Positions 1-9,748 of a stretch of 64,000 nucleotides of DNA are shown here, in pieces. Source of the DNA: Pseudomonadota bacterium (lineage in GTDB: Bacteria; Pseudomonadota; Gammaproteobacteria; Burkholderiales; Methylophilaceae); assembly GCA_020053735.1 (NCBI GenBank), contig JAGVMP010000006.1, positions 32,021-96,020 of the forward strand, written 5' to 3'. The notes under the pieces were generated by a model that did no database searches, was not told where the DNA came from, and saw only the letters and a program-made list of their open reading frames with translations. The position numbers and the translations under genes are program-made. How positions within the stretch are numbered: the first letter of the stretch is position 1; each line of letters opens with the position of its first letter.

Positions 1-1246
1 AATCAACTTTAAAATTCTCTAAAAATTCGTAGCTATCGTCGCTTTCGGTTTGAATCTCTAGCAAACGTTGTAACCATTGGTGTGTTTGCTGTTGCAAGGT
101 CGTCAAGTTTGCGTCAGTGGTCTTATACATCCAATGTGCAGCCACACCCGCATTGGCGACTTTGTGCATATCTTCACTGCGCATTTGCACTTCGATTGGC
201 GTGCCAAATGGACCAAATAAAGTGGTGTGAAGCGATTGATAACCGTTGGCTTTAGGGATAGCAATATAGTCTTTAAACTTACCTGGAATAGGCTTATACA
301 GCGCATGCAGTGTGCCCAGCGTTAAATAACAAGTGGGCGTATCTTTAACCAAAATACGAAAGCCATAAATATCGTGAATTTGCTCTAACGCCGTGGCTTT
401 ATTGGCCATTTTGCGATAGACACTGTATAAATGTTTTTCGCGGCCTTTTACATCGGCATCGATATGCGCTGTGGCTAAGGCTTTCTGGATTGACTCTAAA
501 ATCTTGCTGATGACCTCCTTGCGGTTACCCCGTGCTACCTTAATAGCCTTGGCAATCACACGGTGGCGCATCGGGTGCAAGTACTTAAAGCTTAAATCTT
601 CCAGTTCCTGGTAAATTAAATTCAAGCCCAATCGATTGGCAATGGGCGCATAAATTTCTAAGGTTTCTTGCGCAATGCGTTTTTGCTTGTCTGACTTCAT
701 GGCCTCTAGCGTTTGCATATTGTGCAATCTGTCCGCTAGTTTGACTAAAATCACCCGCACGTCTTGGCTCATGGCCAACAACATTTTGCGGAAATTCTCG
801 GCCTGCGCCGCAGCAGCGCTCTGAAATTCAATTTTGTCCAGTTTAGTGAGGCCTTCCACCAAATCGGCCACCTGCTTGCCAAATTGATTACTTATTTCAG
901 CAATTGGCACGCCTGTGTCTTCCACCACATCATGCAGCAGCGCGGCTAACAAGGTAGGTAAGTCCAAATGTAACTTAGCTAAAATGCACGCCACCGCGAC
1001 TGGATGGGTAATGTAAGGTTCGCCCGTTTTGCGCGTTTGACCTTGATGTGCAAATGCCGCATAGCGATAGGCCGCCCACACTTGTTCAATGTCGGCTTGG
1101 TTAAAATATTCTTTAAGTAAAAGTGAAAGAGCTGAGGTTTCAACATCTGCCGGCAACAAAGGTGGCTCGGCAGCTTGAAATGTGTCGATGGTGGTTGGGT
1201 GGTTAGCGCCTAATTTAACACCTAAAGTTGTCGCCGTTTTTGGCAT
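1..1246 (-). CDS. spoT: RelA/SpoT-family (p)ppGpp synthetase/hydrolase, partial (3' end outside window)
   Basis: Manual reverse translation from ATG at 1246: MPKTATTLGVKLG...AYRYAAFAHQGQTRKTGEPYITHPVAVACILAKLHLDLPTLLAALLHDVVEDTGV, an HD-domain SpoT N-terminus; follows gmk-rpoZ as is usual. Confidence 0.92.
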   Translation of the reverse strand, partial: MPKTATTLGVKLGANHPTTIDTFQAAEPPLLPADVETSALSLLLKEYFNQADIEQVWAAYRYAAFAHQGQTRKTGEPYITHPVAVACILAKLHLDLPTLLAALLHDVVEDTGVPIAEISNQFGKQVADLVEGLTKLDKIEFQSAAAAQAENFRKMLLAMSQDVRVILVKLADRLHNMQTLEAMKSDKQKRIAQETLEIYAPIANRLGLNLIYQELEDLSFKYLHPMRHRVIAKAIKVARGNRKEVISKILESIQKALATAHIDADVKGREKHLYSVYRKMANKATALEQIHDIYGFRILVKDTPTCYLTLGTLHALYKPIPGKFKDYIAIPKANGYQSLHTTLFGPFGTPIEVQMRSEDMHKVANAGVAAHWMYKTTDANLTTLQQQTHQWLQRLLEIQTESDDSYEFLENFKVD

Positions 1247-1273
1247 TGCAGTTGCATATTAAAAACAATTCAC

Positions 1274-1486
1274 TTACGGATGTACGCGGTTCAAAATCTC
1301 AATGCCCACTTTGCCCGCTGCAATTTCACGCAAGGCCAACACGGTTGGCTTGTCTTTTTGATTTGGGCTGTGCACAAAAGGGTCTGAGCCGTTAGCCAAT
1401 TGGCGCGCGCGATAGGCCGCCACTAAAGTTAATTGAAAACGATTTGGGATTTTATCTAAACAGTCATCTACAGTAATACGAGCCAT
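1274..1486 (-). CDS. rpoZ: DNA-directed RNA polymerase omega subunit
   Basis: [30 protein letters not shown]; between gmk and spoT. Confidence 0.95.
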   Translation of the reverse strand: MARITVDDCLDKIPNRFQLTLVAAYRARQLANGSDPFVHSPNQKDKPTVLALREIAAGKVGIEILNRVHP

Positions 1487-1524
1487 GGTGTTGTCCTTTA
1501 CATATGTACTTTAAATTAAGTTCT

Positions 1525-2136
1525 TTAAGTTAGCTTCTGAACCAGCGCTGCGTGGCGCTGTAGTTGTGATTGCGTTTTTAACCTGCTGGCACGAATGATT
1601 GCCAACAAGTCTTGCAACGCTACATCGAATTTATCGTTGATTGTAACATAGTCGAACTCCACCACATGACTCATTTCCTCACGGGCCACTACGAGTCGCT
1701 TTGCAATCACTTCAACGCTGTCCTGCCCGCGACCAAATAATCTCTCAGAGAGCGCTTCTACTGAAGGCGGCAAGATAAAAATGCTGATACTTTGCGGGTA
1801 AATGTTGCGTACTTGCGCCGCACCTTGCCAGTCGATTTCTAAAATCACATCATTACCAGCTTGCAAGGCAATATCTACGCCACTTTGCGCAGTACCATAT
1901 TTGGCGCCGTGAACGTCAGCGCTCTCTAAAAAGCCACCTGCATTTAAAATCTGTAAAAACTCGACCTCGTCCACAAAATGGTAATGCACGCCGTTTTGCT
2001 CGCCTTGGCGAGGTTTACGTGTGGTATGTGAAACTGACAACTTAACTTGGCTATCCTTCGCCAGCAGTTCTTTCACCAAACTGGTTTTGCCCGCGCCCGA
2101 TGCTGCAGTGATAATAAATAAATTGCCCTCAATCAT
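1525..2136 (-). CDS. gmk: Guanylate kinase
   Basis: P-loop ITAASGAGKTSLVKELL and SVSHTTRKPRQGEQNGVHYHFV. Confidence 0.96.
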   Translation of the reverse strand: MIEGNLFIITAASGAGKTSLVKELLAKDSQVKLSVSHTTRKPRQGEQNGVHYHFVDEVEFLQILNAGGFLESADVHGAKYGTAQSGVDIALQAGNDVILEIDWQGAAQVRNIYPQSISIFILPPSVEALSERLFGRGQDSVEVIAKRLVVAREEMSHVVEFDYVTINDKFDVALQDLLAIIRASRLKTQSQLQRHAALVQKLT

Positions 2137-2162
2137 TATACGAATTCCTATCTAGTACCAAC

Positions 2163-2891
2163 CTAGCACCAATCTGGGCTTGGAAGCGCCGAGAATACTT
2201 GCTTAAGGCCAGCACCCCAACCTTGCCGAATGGTTGAGTAATACGGGTCGTTTTCGCTAATACGCTGTTTGCAATCGGCATGCAGACTATCTGTGCGATA
2301 AATCAACAAATCAATAGGTGCTGCCACAGAAACATTACTGCGTATGGTGGAATCGAACGAAATGAGCAAACATTTCACAGCATCCATCATATCGGTGTTG
2401 TATTTCACTACACGATCAATAATCGGTTTCCCATATTTAGTTTCGCCAATTTGAACATAAGGCGTCTCATGATTAATTTCGATAAAATTGCCCGCTGCAT
2501 ACACATTAAATAATCGCGGTGCCTCACCTTTAATTTGACCGCCAATCAAAATACTGGCATTGAAATCAATATCATGGTCTTTCAAAAAAGAGCCATCGCG
2601 CGCAAAAGTAGCGCGCATTTCATCGCCAACCAAAGCCGCAGCCTCAAACAAGCTGCCCACATTATTAAGATGTTTGTTATCAGTGTCGCTTAATTTTAGT
2701 TTTAGCGAATTCACCACGGATTGTGTAATGGCTAAATTTCCCGCGGTTAACAACACAATCACGCGCTCATTTTTTACCTCGAAAATATGCATTTTTGAAG
2801 CAATCGCCACTTGATCGAGCCCAGCATTGGTGCGGGTGTCAGAGGCAAAAACCATGCCCTCCTCTAATAAAAAACCAACGCAATATGTCAT
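2163..2891 (-). CDS. Anbu-type (ancestral beta subunit) proteasome-like peptidase
   Basis: MTYCVGFLLEEGMVFASDTRTNAGLDQVAIASKMHIFE: Thr2 nucleophile after Met removal, SDTRTNAG and SKMHIF motifs; neighbours typical of Anbu loci. Confidence 0.88.
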   Translation of the reverse strand: MTYCVGFLLEEGMVFASDTRTNAGLDQVAIASKMHIFEVKNERVIVLLTAGNLAITQSVVNSLKLKLSDTDNKHLNNVGSLFEAAALVGDEMRATFARDGSFLKDHDIDFNASILIGGQIKGEAPRLFNVYAAGNFIEINHETPYVQIGETKYGKPIIDRVVKYNTDMMDAVKCLLISFDSTIRSNVSVAAPIDLLIYRTDSLHADCKQRISENDPYYSTIRQGWGAGLKQVFSALPSPDWC

Positions 2892-3011
2892 GATAATGAT
2901 GAGATCATAGAAAGTTTACAAAAAACAAATCATACCATTTTGGATAATGGCTGATGACAAAAAAACAGAAAGATTTTTTAACGAAATGACGGGCTGTTAA
3001 AAACCACATCT

Positions 3012-4214
3012 TTACATAAAACCTGCCGCCTCAGTGAGTTTAGCGACATTCTCTCGGGTAAAAAATCCATCAAAACTGCCATAACGTTGCACATATTCGA
3101 TAATCAGCGATGAATGTTCTGAGGCGTTGGAAAATATTTGCTTTAAGCCTTGCTCTTTAGAACCAATCACGTCCAGCAAAAAACCTTTGCCGTTTTCTGC
3201 AATCGCATTCACCACATAGTCAATATTCTCTTTGCCCTTATATTCGCCATCTTTTACCGAGATTGCCATATGGTGCAAACGTGGGCCGTAGTTGCGCACA
3301 AAGGTTTCGGTGGGTGAGGGTAAATGTTCTAAATGATTGATAAAATAAGGGCTATTGTTGGCTGTAAATACTTTGGCTGGGCTTTTGGATTCGGGAATTG
3401 CATGCGCACTTTTAGTGACATTGGTGGACGAATTTTGATCTTTAATATTATAAGCACCCCAAAAATAATAACTGGTGAGGGACAAATATTCTAGAATCGC
3501 CACTTCGCGGTTTTGGCTGTAAACCCGCGTTGCTAAATGATCGAGTGGTAATAATAAATCGGCAACACCTATTTTATTTTGTAAAGCTTTCGCTTCAAGG
3601 TAGGCGGCCTGCACATCAGGCTTAATGACGCTTACGCCCAGCGCATACACCCTCAATTCGTCTGGCTCGCGCTCTAAGTAAGCCACAATATTGTGCGTAT
3701 ATGGCGACGGTTTACTAATGGCTAAATTACCAGGCAGCTCAAGTTTTCGCGCATCGTCTTGATTAAAAAAACGAAAGCCTCGCTGCTGCTGAATTTTAAC
3801 CACACTGTGTAAATCGTCCACCCGAATAATTTCACCCATGTAACGGCTATTGGGTTTTTTGGCGCCTATCGGATAAACCTCATTTAGGCTTCTAAAAATG
3901 CCGCGCAAGTTAGGGTCTTTCACTTCGCGCAGTAAAATATCGGGGGAATTCAAGTCAATACGCAGTACATGGCTAAGATGCTGCTCAGTTTCTAACGTCA
4001 CCAAGTAATGATAGGGCGTCATCAGCGCCAGCTCAGCAATGTATTTGGTTGAATGTTCTGGATCCACCGAAATCATCAGCGCGTCTATCTCATGAATCAT
4101 GCCTGTTAAGCCAAGCTGATCACGCTCTTCTAACAGACGGATCAAGTTTTCTTCAAAAAATGCTGAATTTTCCTTATCGCCATGGCGATTAAATTGTAGT
4201 GAGTTGATTAGCAT
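3012..4214 (-). CDS. Uncharacterised protein with a C-terminal VOC/4-hydroxyphenylpyruvate dioxygenase-like domain
   Basis: C-terminal motifs LDHLATRV ... GPRLHHMAISV ... LIIEYVQRYGSFDGFFTRENVAKL resemble the H/H/E metal-ligand motifs and tail of HPPD-type VOC enzymes; the N-terminal half is not recognised. Confidence 0.6.
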   Translation of the reverse strand: MLINSLQFNRHGDKENSAFFEENLIRLLEERDQLGLTGMIHEIDALMISVDPEHSTKYIAELALMTPYHYLVTLETEQHLSHVLRIDLNSPDILLREVKDPNLRGIFRSLNEVYPIGAKKPNSRYMGEIIRVDDLHSVVKIQQQRGFRFFNQDDARKLELPGNLAISKPSPYTHNIVAYLEREPDELRVYALGVSVIKPDVQAAYLEAKALQNKIGVADLLLPLDHLATRVYSQNREVAILEYLSLTSYYFWGAYNIKDQNSSTNVTKSAHAIPESKSPAKVFTANNSPYFINHLEHLPSPTETFVRNYGPRLHHMAISVKDGEYKGKENIDYVVNAIAENGKGFLLDVIGSKEQGLKQIFSNASEHSSLIIEYVQRYGSFDGFFTRENVAKLTEAAGFM

Positions 4215-4221
4215 ATTTAAC

Positions 4222-5076
4222 TTACTGCTGTGCTTGTTGAGCTTGTTGTATTTCTTGCGCTTCTTTTAATAGCGCTATCTGATTCATTTTGTGTTGCTGG
4301 TGAATTGGCGCACCCGCTTGATTCACTACCACGCTAGTGGCCATCCCTTCTACCCCACCACCAGAGCGCATACCTGTCACAGGGCTAGCGGCACGGTAAT
4401 CTAAGCCAGTGGCCAAGCGAATATAAGTTTCACCCGCATGGCAGCCGTTAGATACATCAATGCTTTGCCAGACACTATCAAACCACACGTCCACCCATGC
4501 GTGGCTTTGCATCAAACTACCATCTTGGGTGAATAAGTAACCACTGACATAGCGCGCTGGGTAACCTAAGCTACGACAACAGGCAATAAATACATGCGCA
4601 TGGTCTTGGCACACGCCTTTGCCTAATTTAAATGCTTCAATCGCCGTGGTGGTCACTTCCGTTGCGCCTTTAATATAGCCCACTTTATCTACCAGTGCAT
4701 GCATTAAATCGTCAATCGGTTTGTGTCGGTAATTGGCTGCAAACGCAGTAATTGCCTCATCAGCTAGTGTTAACGGCGTATCACGCATATAAATAGCCAA
4801 TGGCAACGCCTGTTGCTGTGAGTAATCATTAACACCAGTTTCAACCTCACCCATCACCGTTACGCTTAACTCAGCATGTGGTTGATCAACTACCAAAGTA
4901 TGCGTGGTATTACCAAACGCATCTTCAAAACCGTCCAACTGACCTTGTGTTTTAATATCCCAGTACTTGACATGCTGACCAAAGCCACTTTGCGGCGTCA
5001 GCCGTAATTGTTGAATAGTATAGTTGACAGGCGAGCTGTATACATACTGTGTGTGATGTTCGATAATTAAACGCAT
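4222..5076 (-). CDS. Transglutaminase-like cysteine protease family protein
   Basis: MRLIIEHHTQYVYSSPVNYTIQQLRLTP, catalytic GKGVCQDHAHVFIACCRSLGYPARYVSGYL and SHAWVDVWF. Confidence 0.92.
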   Translation of the reverse strand: MRLIIEHHTQYVYSSPVNYTIQQLRLTPQSGFGQHVKYWDIKTQGQLDGFEDAFGNTTHTLVVDQPHAELSVTVMGEVETGVNDYSQQQALPLAIYMRDTPLTLADEAITAFAANYRHKPIDDLMHALVDKVGYIKGATEVTTTAIEAFKLGKGVCQDHAHVFIACCRSLGYPARYVSGYLFTQDGSLMQSHAWVDVWFDSVWQSIDVSNGCHAGETYIRLATGLDYRAASPVTGMRSGGGVEGMATSVVVNQAGAPIHQQHKMNQIALLKEAQEIQQAQQAQQ

Positions 5077-5123
5077 AATGGCTTATTCTAACAGGCTAGA
5101 CTGACTGGTTTTGTTAATAGAAT

Positions 5124-6071
5124 CTAACTAGCATTAATACTTAAAAAAGCACGTTGAATTTCTGCGCCTAATAGATTATTTGAATCAATAAAATCACTTA
5201 AAAACTCATGCAAACCGCGCTGAAAAATATCCTGCATTTTGCCGTAACGCAATTTGGCATGCAACTCGCCTGCAAGCCTTCTGCACTCTACCTGACGCCT
5301 GCCAGAAAGCTGTTCTAATATAGGCGTAATTTCATCCAAACAAGCATGTAGTGAGCGCGGCATATCACGTCTTAACACCAATAACTCTGCCACCCGCCAA
5401 GGCTCTATGGTATCGCTGAATATTTTTTGATAGGCCTGAAACGCCGAAACCGAGCGCAATACTGCGCTCCATTCATAATAATCAACTGCGCCACCTACTT
5501 CTTCTTCATCTGGCAACAGTAGATGGTATTTCACATCTAACAGCCGTGCGGTATTATCAGCTCGCTCAATAAACGTGCCCAAACGCACAAAACTAAAAGC
5601 ATCGTCGCGCAACATCGTGCCGAAACAAACGCCCCTAAATAAATGTGAACGCGCTTTTACCCAATCACAGAATTCTCGTAGCCCAGTTTTAGATAAGTCA
5701 GCGCCTCTAAATTGATCAAACTCCAGCCAGAGTGCGTTAATATTTTCCCAAGTTTCTGATGTCATATCGACACGAACTGCCCGTGCATTCTCGCGTGCAT
5801 TGCGTAGTGCGTTGTATATGCTAGAGGGGTTATTTACGTCCATCGACAAATAATGAATCACGTTAGCGGCATCTACACTACCGTATTCTTCTTCGTATAG
5901 ATCAACATTGCCTGCAATTTCTAATGCTGGAAGCCAAAGCGCAGCCTCACTTTGCGCAGCATTTGGCACTAGCGACATGCTATAAGTCACCTCCAATACC
6001 CGCGCCATGTTCTCTGCCCGCTCAATGTAACGCGCCATCCAATATAAATGATCAGCTGTTCTACTTAACAT
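5124..6071 (-). CDS. Alpha-E domain-containing protein
   Basis: MLSRTADHLYWMARYIERAENMARVLEVTYSMSL is characteristic; start overlaps the end of the upstream ATP-grasp gene. Confidence 0.92.
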   Translation of the reverse strand: MLSRTADHLYWMARYIERAENMARVLEVTYSMSLVPNAAQSEAALWLPALEIAGNVDLYEEEYGSVDAANVIHYLSMDVNNPSSIYNALRNARENARAVRVDMTSETWENINALWLEFDQFRGADLSKTGLREFCDWVKARSHLFRGVCFGTMLRDDAFSFVRLGTFIERADNTARLLDVKYHLLLPDEEEVGGAVDYYEWSAVLRSVSAFQAYQKIFSDTIEPWRVAELLVLRRDMPRSLHACLDEITPILEQLSGRRQVECRRLAGELHAKLRYGKMQDIFQRGLHEFLSDFIDSNNLLGAEIQRAFLSINAS

Positions 6072-7609
6072 GCTGGCTCGGCTATTTTTTGTTTAGCTTT
6101 TTGTTTGGTCTTTATCGTGGTTGCTTGTTTGGTTTCGCGCGAGGTTTCTGATCCTTGAGTATCTTCTAACACCTCAGCCTCTAACACCCAGGTGTCTTTG
6201 GTGCCACCGCCTTGAGATGAATTGACCACCAATGAACCCGCTTTTAATGCTACACGGCATAATGCCCCTGGCACTAAGGTGACTGTTTTTCCAGATAACA
6301 CAAACGGCCGCAAATCCACATGGCGCGGGGCAATACCTGCTTCTACCAACGTTGGGCAAGTAGATAGTGCAAGTGTAGGTTGCGCGATATAGTTGGCGGG
6401 TTTTGATACGATACGCAGTCTAAATTCTTCGATTTCTTTTTTAGTGGCCGCTGGTCCAACCAACATGCCATAACCACCAGAGCCCTGCACCTCTTTCACC
6501 ACCAGCTCATGCAAATGCGCTAATGTGTATTGCAAATCCTCTTCTTTACTCAGCTCGTAAGTAGGCACATTTTCTAGTAATGGCTCTTCATTCAAATAAA
6601 ACTTAATCATTTCAGGCACATAAATATAAGTCGCTTTATCATCTGCCACACCCGTACCAACTGCATTTGCCAAAGTCACGCCACCATTGCGATACACCGA
6701 TAACAGGCCAGGCACTCCCAACATAGAGTTTGGATTGAATACCAGCGGGTCGATGTAATCATCGTCAATCCGCCTGTAAATCACATCAACACGTTGTGGG
6801 CCTTGTGTGGTACGCATGTATACCGCATTGTTGCGCACAAATAAATCGGTACCTTCAACTAACTCAATACCCATTTGTTGCGCTAAAAACGCATGCTCAA
6901 AATACGCGCTGTTGTAAGCGCCTGGTGACAACAAAACTACGGTTGGTTCCTGACTGTTTGTTTGAGCAACCGCACGCAAATTTTTAAGTAATACTTGGGG
7001 GTAATGGTCCACTGGCGCCACAGAATAACGGCGAAATAAATCAGGGAAAAGCCGCATCATCATTTTGCGGTCTTCTAACATATACGACACACCAGAAGGC
7101 GTACGCAAATTATCTTCTAATACATAAAACTGCGACTCACTGGTGCGCACTAAATCTATCCCAGCAACATGCGCATATATTTGTCGTGGCACATCAACAC
7201 CCACCATCTCAGGCCGATATTGAGAGTTAGCTAAAATGCTTGAAGGTATGATGCCTGCTTGAATAATTTCTTGCTGATGATAAATGTCGTGTAAAAACAT
7301 ATTGAGTGCTTTTACGCGTTGAATTGCGCCCGCAGATAATTTCTCCCACTCATTTGCGGAGATTATTCTAGGGATGACATCAAATGGTATTAAGCGCTCA
7401 GCGCCATCTTCCTCACCATAGACATTAAAAGTAATACCGACGCGCCGAAACAATAACTCAGCCTCTTGGCGCTTGCTTTCTAGCTGGTGGTGAGGAATAT
7501 CTTTTAGCCAATTTTGATAAGCGCTATAAATCTGGCGCACTCGACTTTCATCTAGATCAACTGCATCTAATTGCATTTCGTCAAAAAAAGATTCTGTTGA
7601 TTTTTGCAT
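6065..7609 (-). CDS. Circularly permuted ATP-grasp type 2 protein
   Basis: RVGITFNVYGEEDGAERLIPFDVIPRII, YVLEDNLRTPSGVSYMLEDRKMMMRLFPDL, VVKEVQGSGGYGMLVGPAA. Confidence 0.93.
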   Translation of the reverse strand: MQKSTESFFDEMQLDAVDLDESRVRQIYSAYQNWLKDIPHHQLESKRQEAELLFRRVGITFNVYGEEDGAERLIPFDVIPRIISANEWEKLSAGAIQRVKALNMFLHDIYHQQEIIQAGIIPSSILANSQYRPEMVGVDVPRQIYAHVAGIDLVRTSESQFYVLEDNLRTPSGVSYMLEDRKMMMRLFPDLFRRYSVAPVDHYPQVLLKNLRAVAQTNSQEPTVVLLSPGAYNSAYFEHAFLAQQMGIELVEGTDLFVRNNAVYMRTTQGPQRVDVIYRRIDDDYIDPLVFNPNSMLGVPGLLSVYRNGGVTLANAVGTGVADDKATYIYVPEMIKFYLNEEPLLENVPTYELSKEEDLQYTLAHLHELVVKEVQGSGGYGMLVGPAATKKEIEEFRLRIVSKPANYIAQPTLALSTCPTLVEAGIAPRHVDLRPFVLSGKTVTLVPGALCRVALKAGSLVVNSSQGGGTKDTWVLEAEVLEDTQGSETSRETKQATTIKTKQKAKQKIAEPAC

Positions 7610-7804
7610 ACTTCAAAGTCTTTAATGTTTATTAAAGACACATGCAAAGCCCATGCCAATTAATTTTTTATTTTATATCAATTGCTTACAGCAAAATCCA
7701 AGCCTGCAATAGAATATATGCACTAAAATCGGGCATTAAGAATAAAGATTGATATTGGCTGGCAAGATATTGGTGCGCGATTTGAATCTAGGGGAGGAGT
7801 TAAA

Positions 7805-8710
7805 CTATTCAATATTTTGTATCTGCTCGCGCATCTGTTCAATCAGTACTTTAAGTTCCATGGAAATTTGGCTGGTTTCAATCGCCACCGATTTCGAGCC
7901 GAGCGTATTAGCCTCGCGGTTCATTTCCTGCATCAAAAAATCGAGGCGTTTACCTGCCGCAGCGCTGGCATTTAGAATACGTTTTACTTCATCGATATGA
8001 GTACTTAAACGCGATAATTCTTCATCTACATCAATACGCTGCGCAAATATGACCATTTCTTGCCGAATACGCTCATCGTCATTGCTGGCATGCGCCTCTG
8101 CCAATTTTGTACTCAGTTTTAACTGATATTGCTGAATCAACGCAGGCATCATCGGCTTTACTTTCGCCACGTATTGCTCAATCTGGGTAAGCCGCTCCAG
8201 AATAATGGCTTTTAACTTGCTGCCTTCACGCGCTTTGGCTGCAATTAAATCATCCAGCGTAGCATTTAAGGCAGTTTTTAAATCGTGCTCCAACGCCTCA
8301 GCATCTAGCGTTTCGTTTTGCAGGACGCCCGGCATTTGCAAAATCTCCAGCATATTCACGGGCTGTGTATGTGGAAAATATTGTGCAGCAGTTTTTGCGC
8401 TTTCAGCAATTTGTTGCAGGACGCTGTGATTAAGCATTGGTAAACCTTGCAGTGCATTACTGCGCACTAGGCTTAAGCGACAATCGACTTTGCCACGACC
8501 TAATTTTGCTTGAATCAGCTCACGTATCGCCGACTCAAAATGGCGTAAATTATCGTCTGGTTTAAGCTGTAACTCTAAATAGCGATGATTGACTGAACGC
8601 AACTCTACCAATAAAACGCCATAGCTGGTGTTGTATTCTTGCGACGCAAATCCTGTCATACTCAATGTCATGGTGCACTTTCTTAATGTAATTGTTGATA
8701 ATTGTATCAA
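7805..8710 (-). CDS. yicC: YicC family endoribonuclease-like protein (likely start at ATG 8671, MTLSMTGFASQEY)
   Basis: MTGFASQEYNTSYGVLLVELRSVNHRYLELQLKPDD and C-terminal KRLDFLMQEMNREANTLGSKS. Confidence 0.93.
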   Translation of the reverse strand: MIQLSTITLRKCTMTLSMTGFASQEYNTSYGVLLVELRSVNHRYLELQLKPDDNLRHFESAIRELIQAKLGRGKVDCRLSLVRSNALQGLPMLNHSVLQQIAESAKTAAQYFPHTQPVNMLEILQMPGVLQNETLDAEALEHDLKTALNATLDDLIAAKAREGSKLKAIILERLTQIEQYVAKVKPMMPALIQQYQLKLSTKLAEAHASNDDERIRQEMVIFAQRIDVDEELSRLSTHIDEVKRILNASAAAGKRLDFLMQEMNREANTLGSKSVAIETSQISMELKVLIEQMREQIQNIE

Positions 8711-8789
8711 ATCTCCATGATTTCATGAGAGAATATTCTCAATATCATACAATTGCTGTCATTATTGGCAGCTAAATTACTAGAAACAA

Positions 8790-9731
8790 ATGGCAACCAG
8801 CAAAAACCAGACTCTGCCCATTGGCTACATGCTACAAGACTACATTATCACTAAAGTCTTAAGCACGGGCGGCTTTAGCTTTGTGTACTTGGCGCAAGAC
8901 ATGAACAAAAATACAGTAGCCATTAAGGAATATATGCCCACTGGCTTGGCGCTACGCGAAGAAGGTGCCACTGTGCTGCTGGGTAACGATGATGATGCTT
9001 CTACTTTTAAGCACGGCCTAAAATGTTTTTTTGAAGAAGGCTTGGCGCTGGCTAAAATTGACCACAAAAACATCGTACGTGTGACCAATTTTTTTAGAGA
9101 AAACAACACCGTTTATATGGTGATGCAGTATGAGCGCGGTAAATCGCTACAGGATTACATCCTTTCTCAACCCGAACCTGTCAACGAAAAATTTGTGCGC
9201 CGCGTGTTTAGCGAGCTACTCAATGGCTTGCGTGAAGTGCACGCGCAGAAACTGCTGCATTTAGATATTAAACCTGCCAATATTTACATTCGGCTTGACG
9301 GATCGCCGGTGTTATTAGATTTTGGTTCGGCGAGACAAACGTTGACACAAGCGCAGTCCAAACTTTCCCCCAGCTACACGCCGGGCTTTGCACCACCAGA
9401 GCAGTATTTTGAACGTAAACAATTAGGGCCTTGGAGCGATATTTACAGCGTGGGTGCCAGCATGTATTCCTGCATGATGCGTTCTGCGCCAATTGCCGCG
9501 AATTTGCGCGTCAATGAAGATCACTTGGTACCTGCGATAAAAATAGGGAAAGGTATTTATACCGAGGAGCTATTAAAAACCATCGATGGCTGCTTAAAGC
9601 TAGATTACATGCAACGGCCACAAAGCGTTTTTTCGCTGCAAAAAACCCTGTTAGAAGTCGTCAAGCCCTTGCCTATTAAAAAGCCAAGTTTGGTCAATAA
9701 AATCAAGAATGTACTCAACAAGCCACTTTAA
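8790..9731 (+). CDS. Serine/threonine protein kinase
   Basis: Kinase motifs VAIKEYMP, LLHLDIKPANIYIRLDGSPVLLDFGSARQ, APPEQY. Confidence 0.94.
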   Translation: MATSKNQTLPIGYMLQDYIITKVLSTGGFSFVYLAQDMNKNTVAIKEYMPTGLALREEGATVLLGNDDDASTFKHGLKCFFEEGLALAKIDHKNIVRVTNFFRENNTVYMVMQYERGKSLQDYILSQPEPVNEKFVRRVFSELLNGLREVHAQKLLHLDIKPANIYIRLDGSPVLLDFGSARQTLTQAQSKLSPSYTPGFAPPEQYFERKQLGPWSDIYSVGASMYSCMMRSAPIAANLRVNEDHLVPAIKIGKGIYTEELLKTIDGCLKLDYMQRPQSVFSLQKTLLEVVKPLPIKKPSLVNKIKNVLNKPL

Positions 9732-9748
9732 GCTGACATTAAAAAATC

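Noticed and set aside
8729-8740. Perfect palindrome GAGAATATTCTC between yicC and the kinase gene
   Set aside because: A short AT-rich palindrome is expected by chance and has no second copy nearby; insufficient to call an operator
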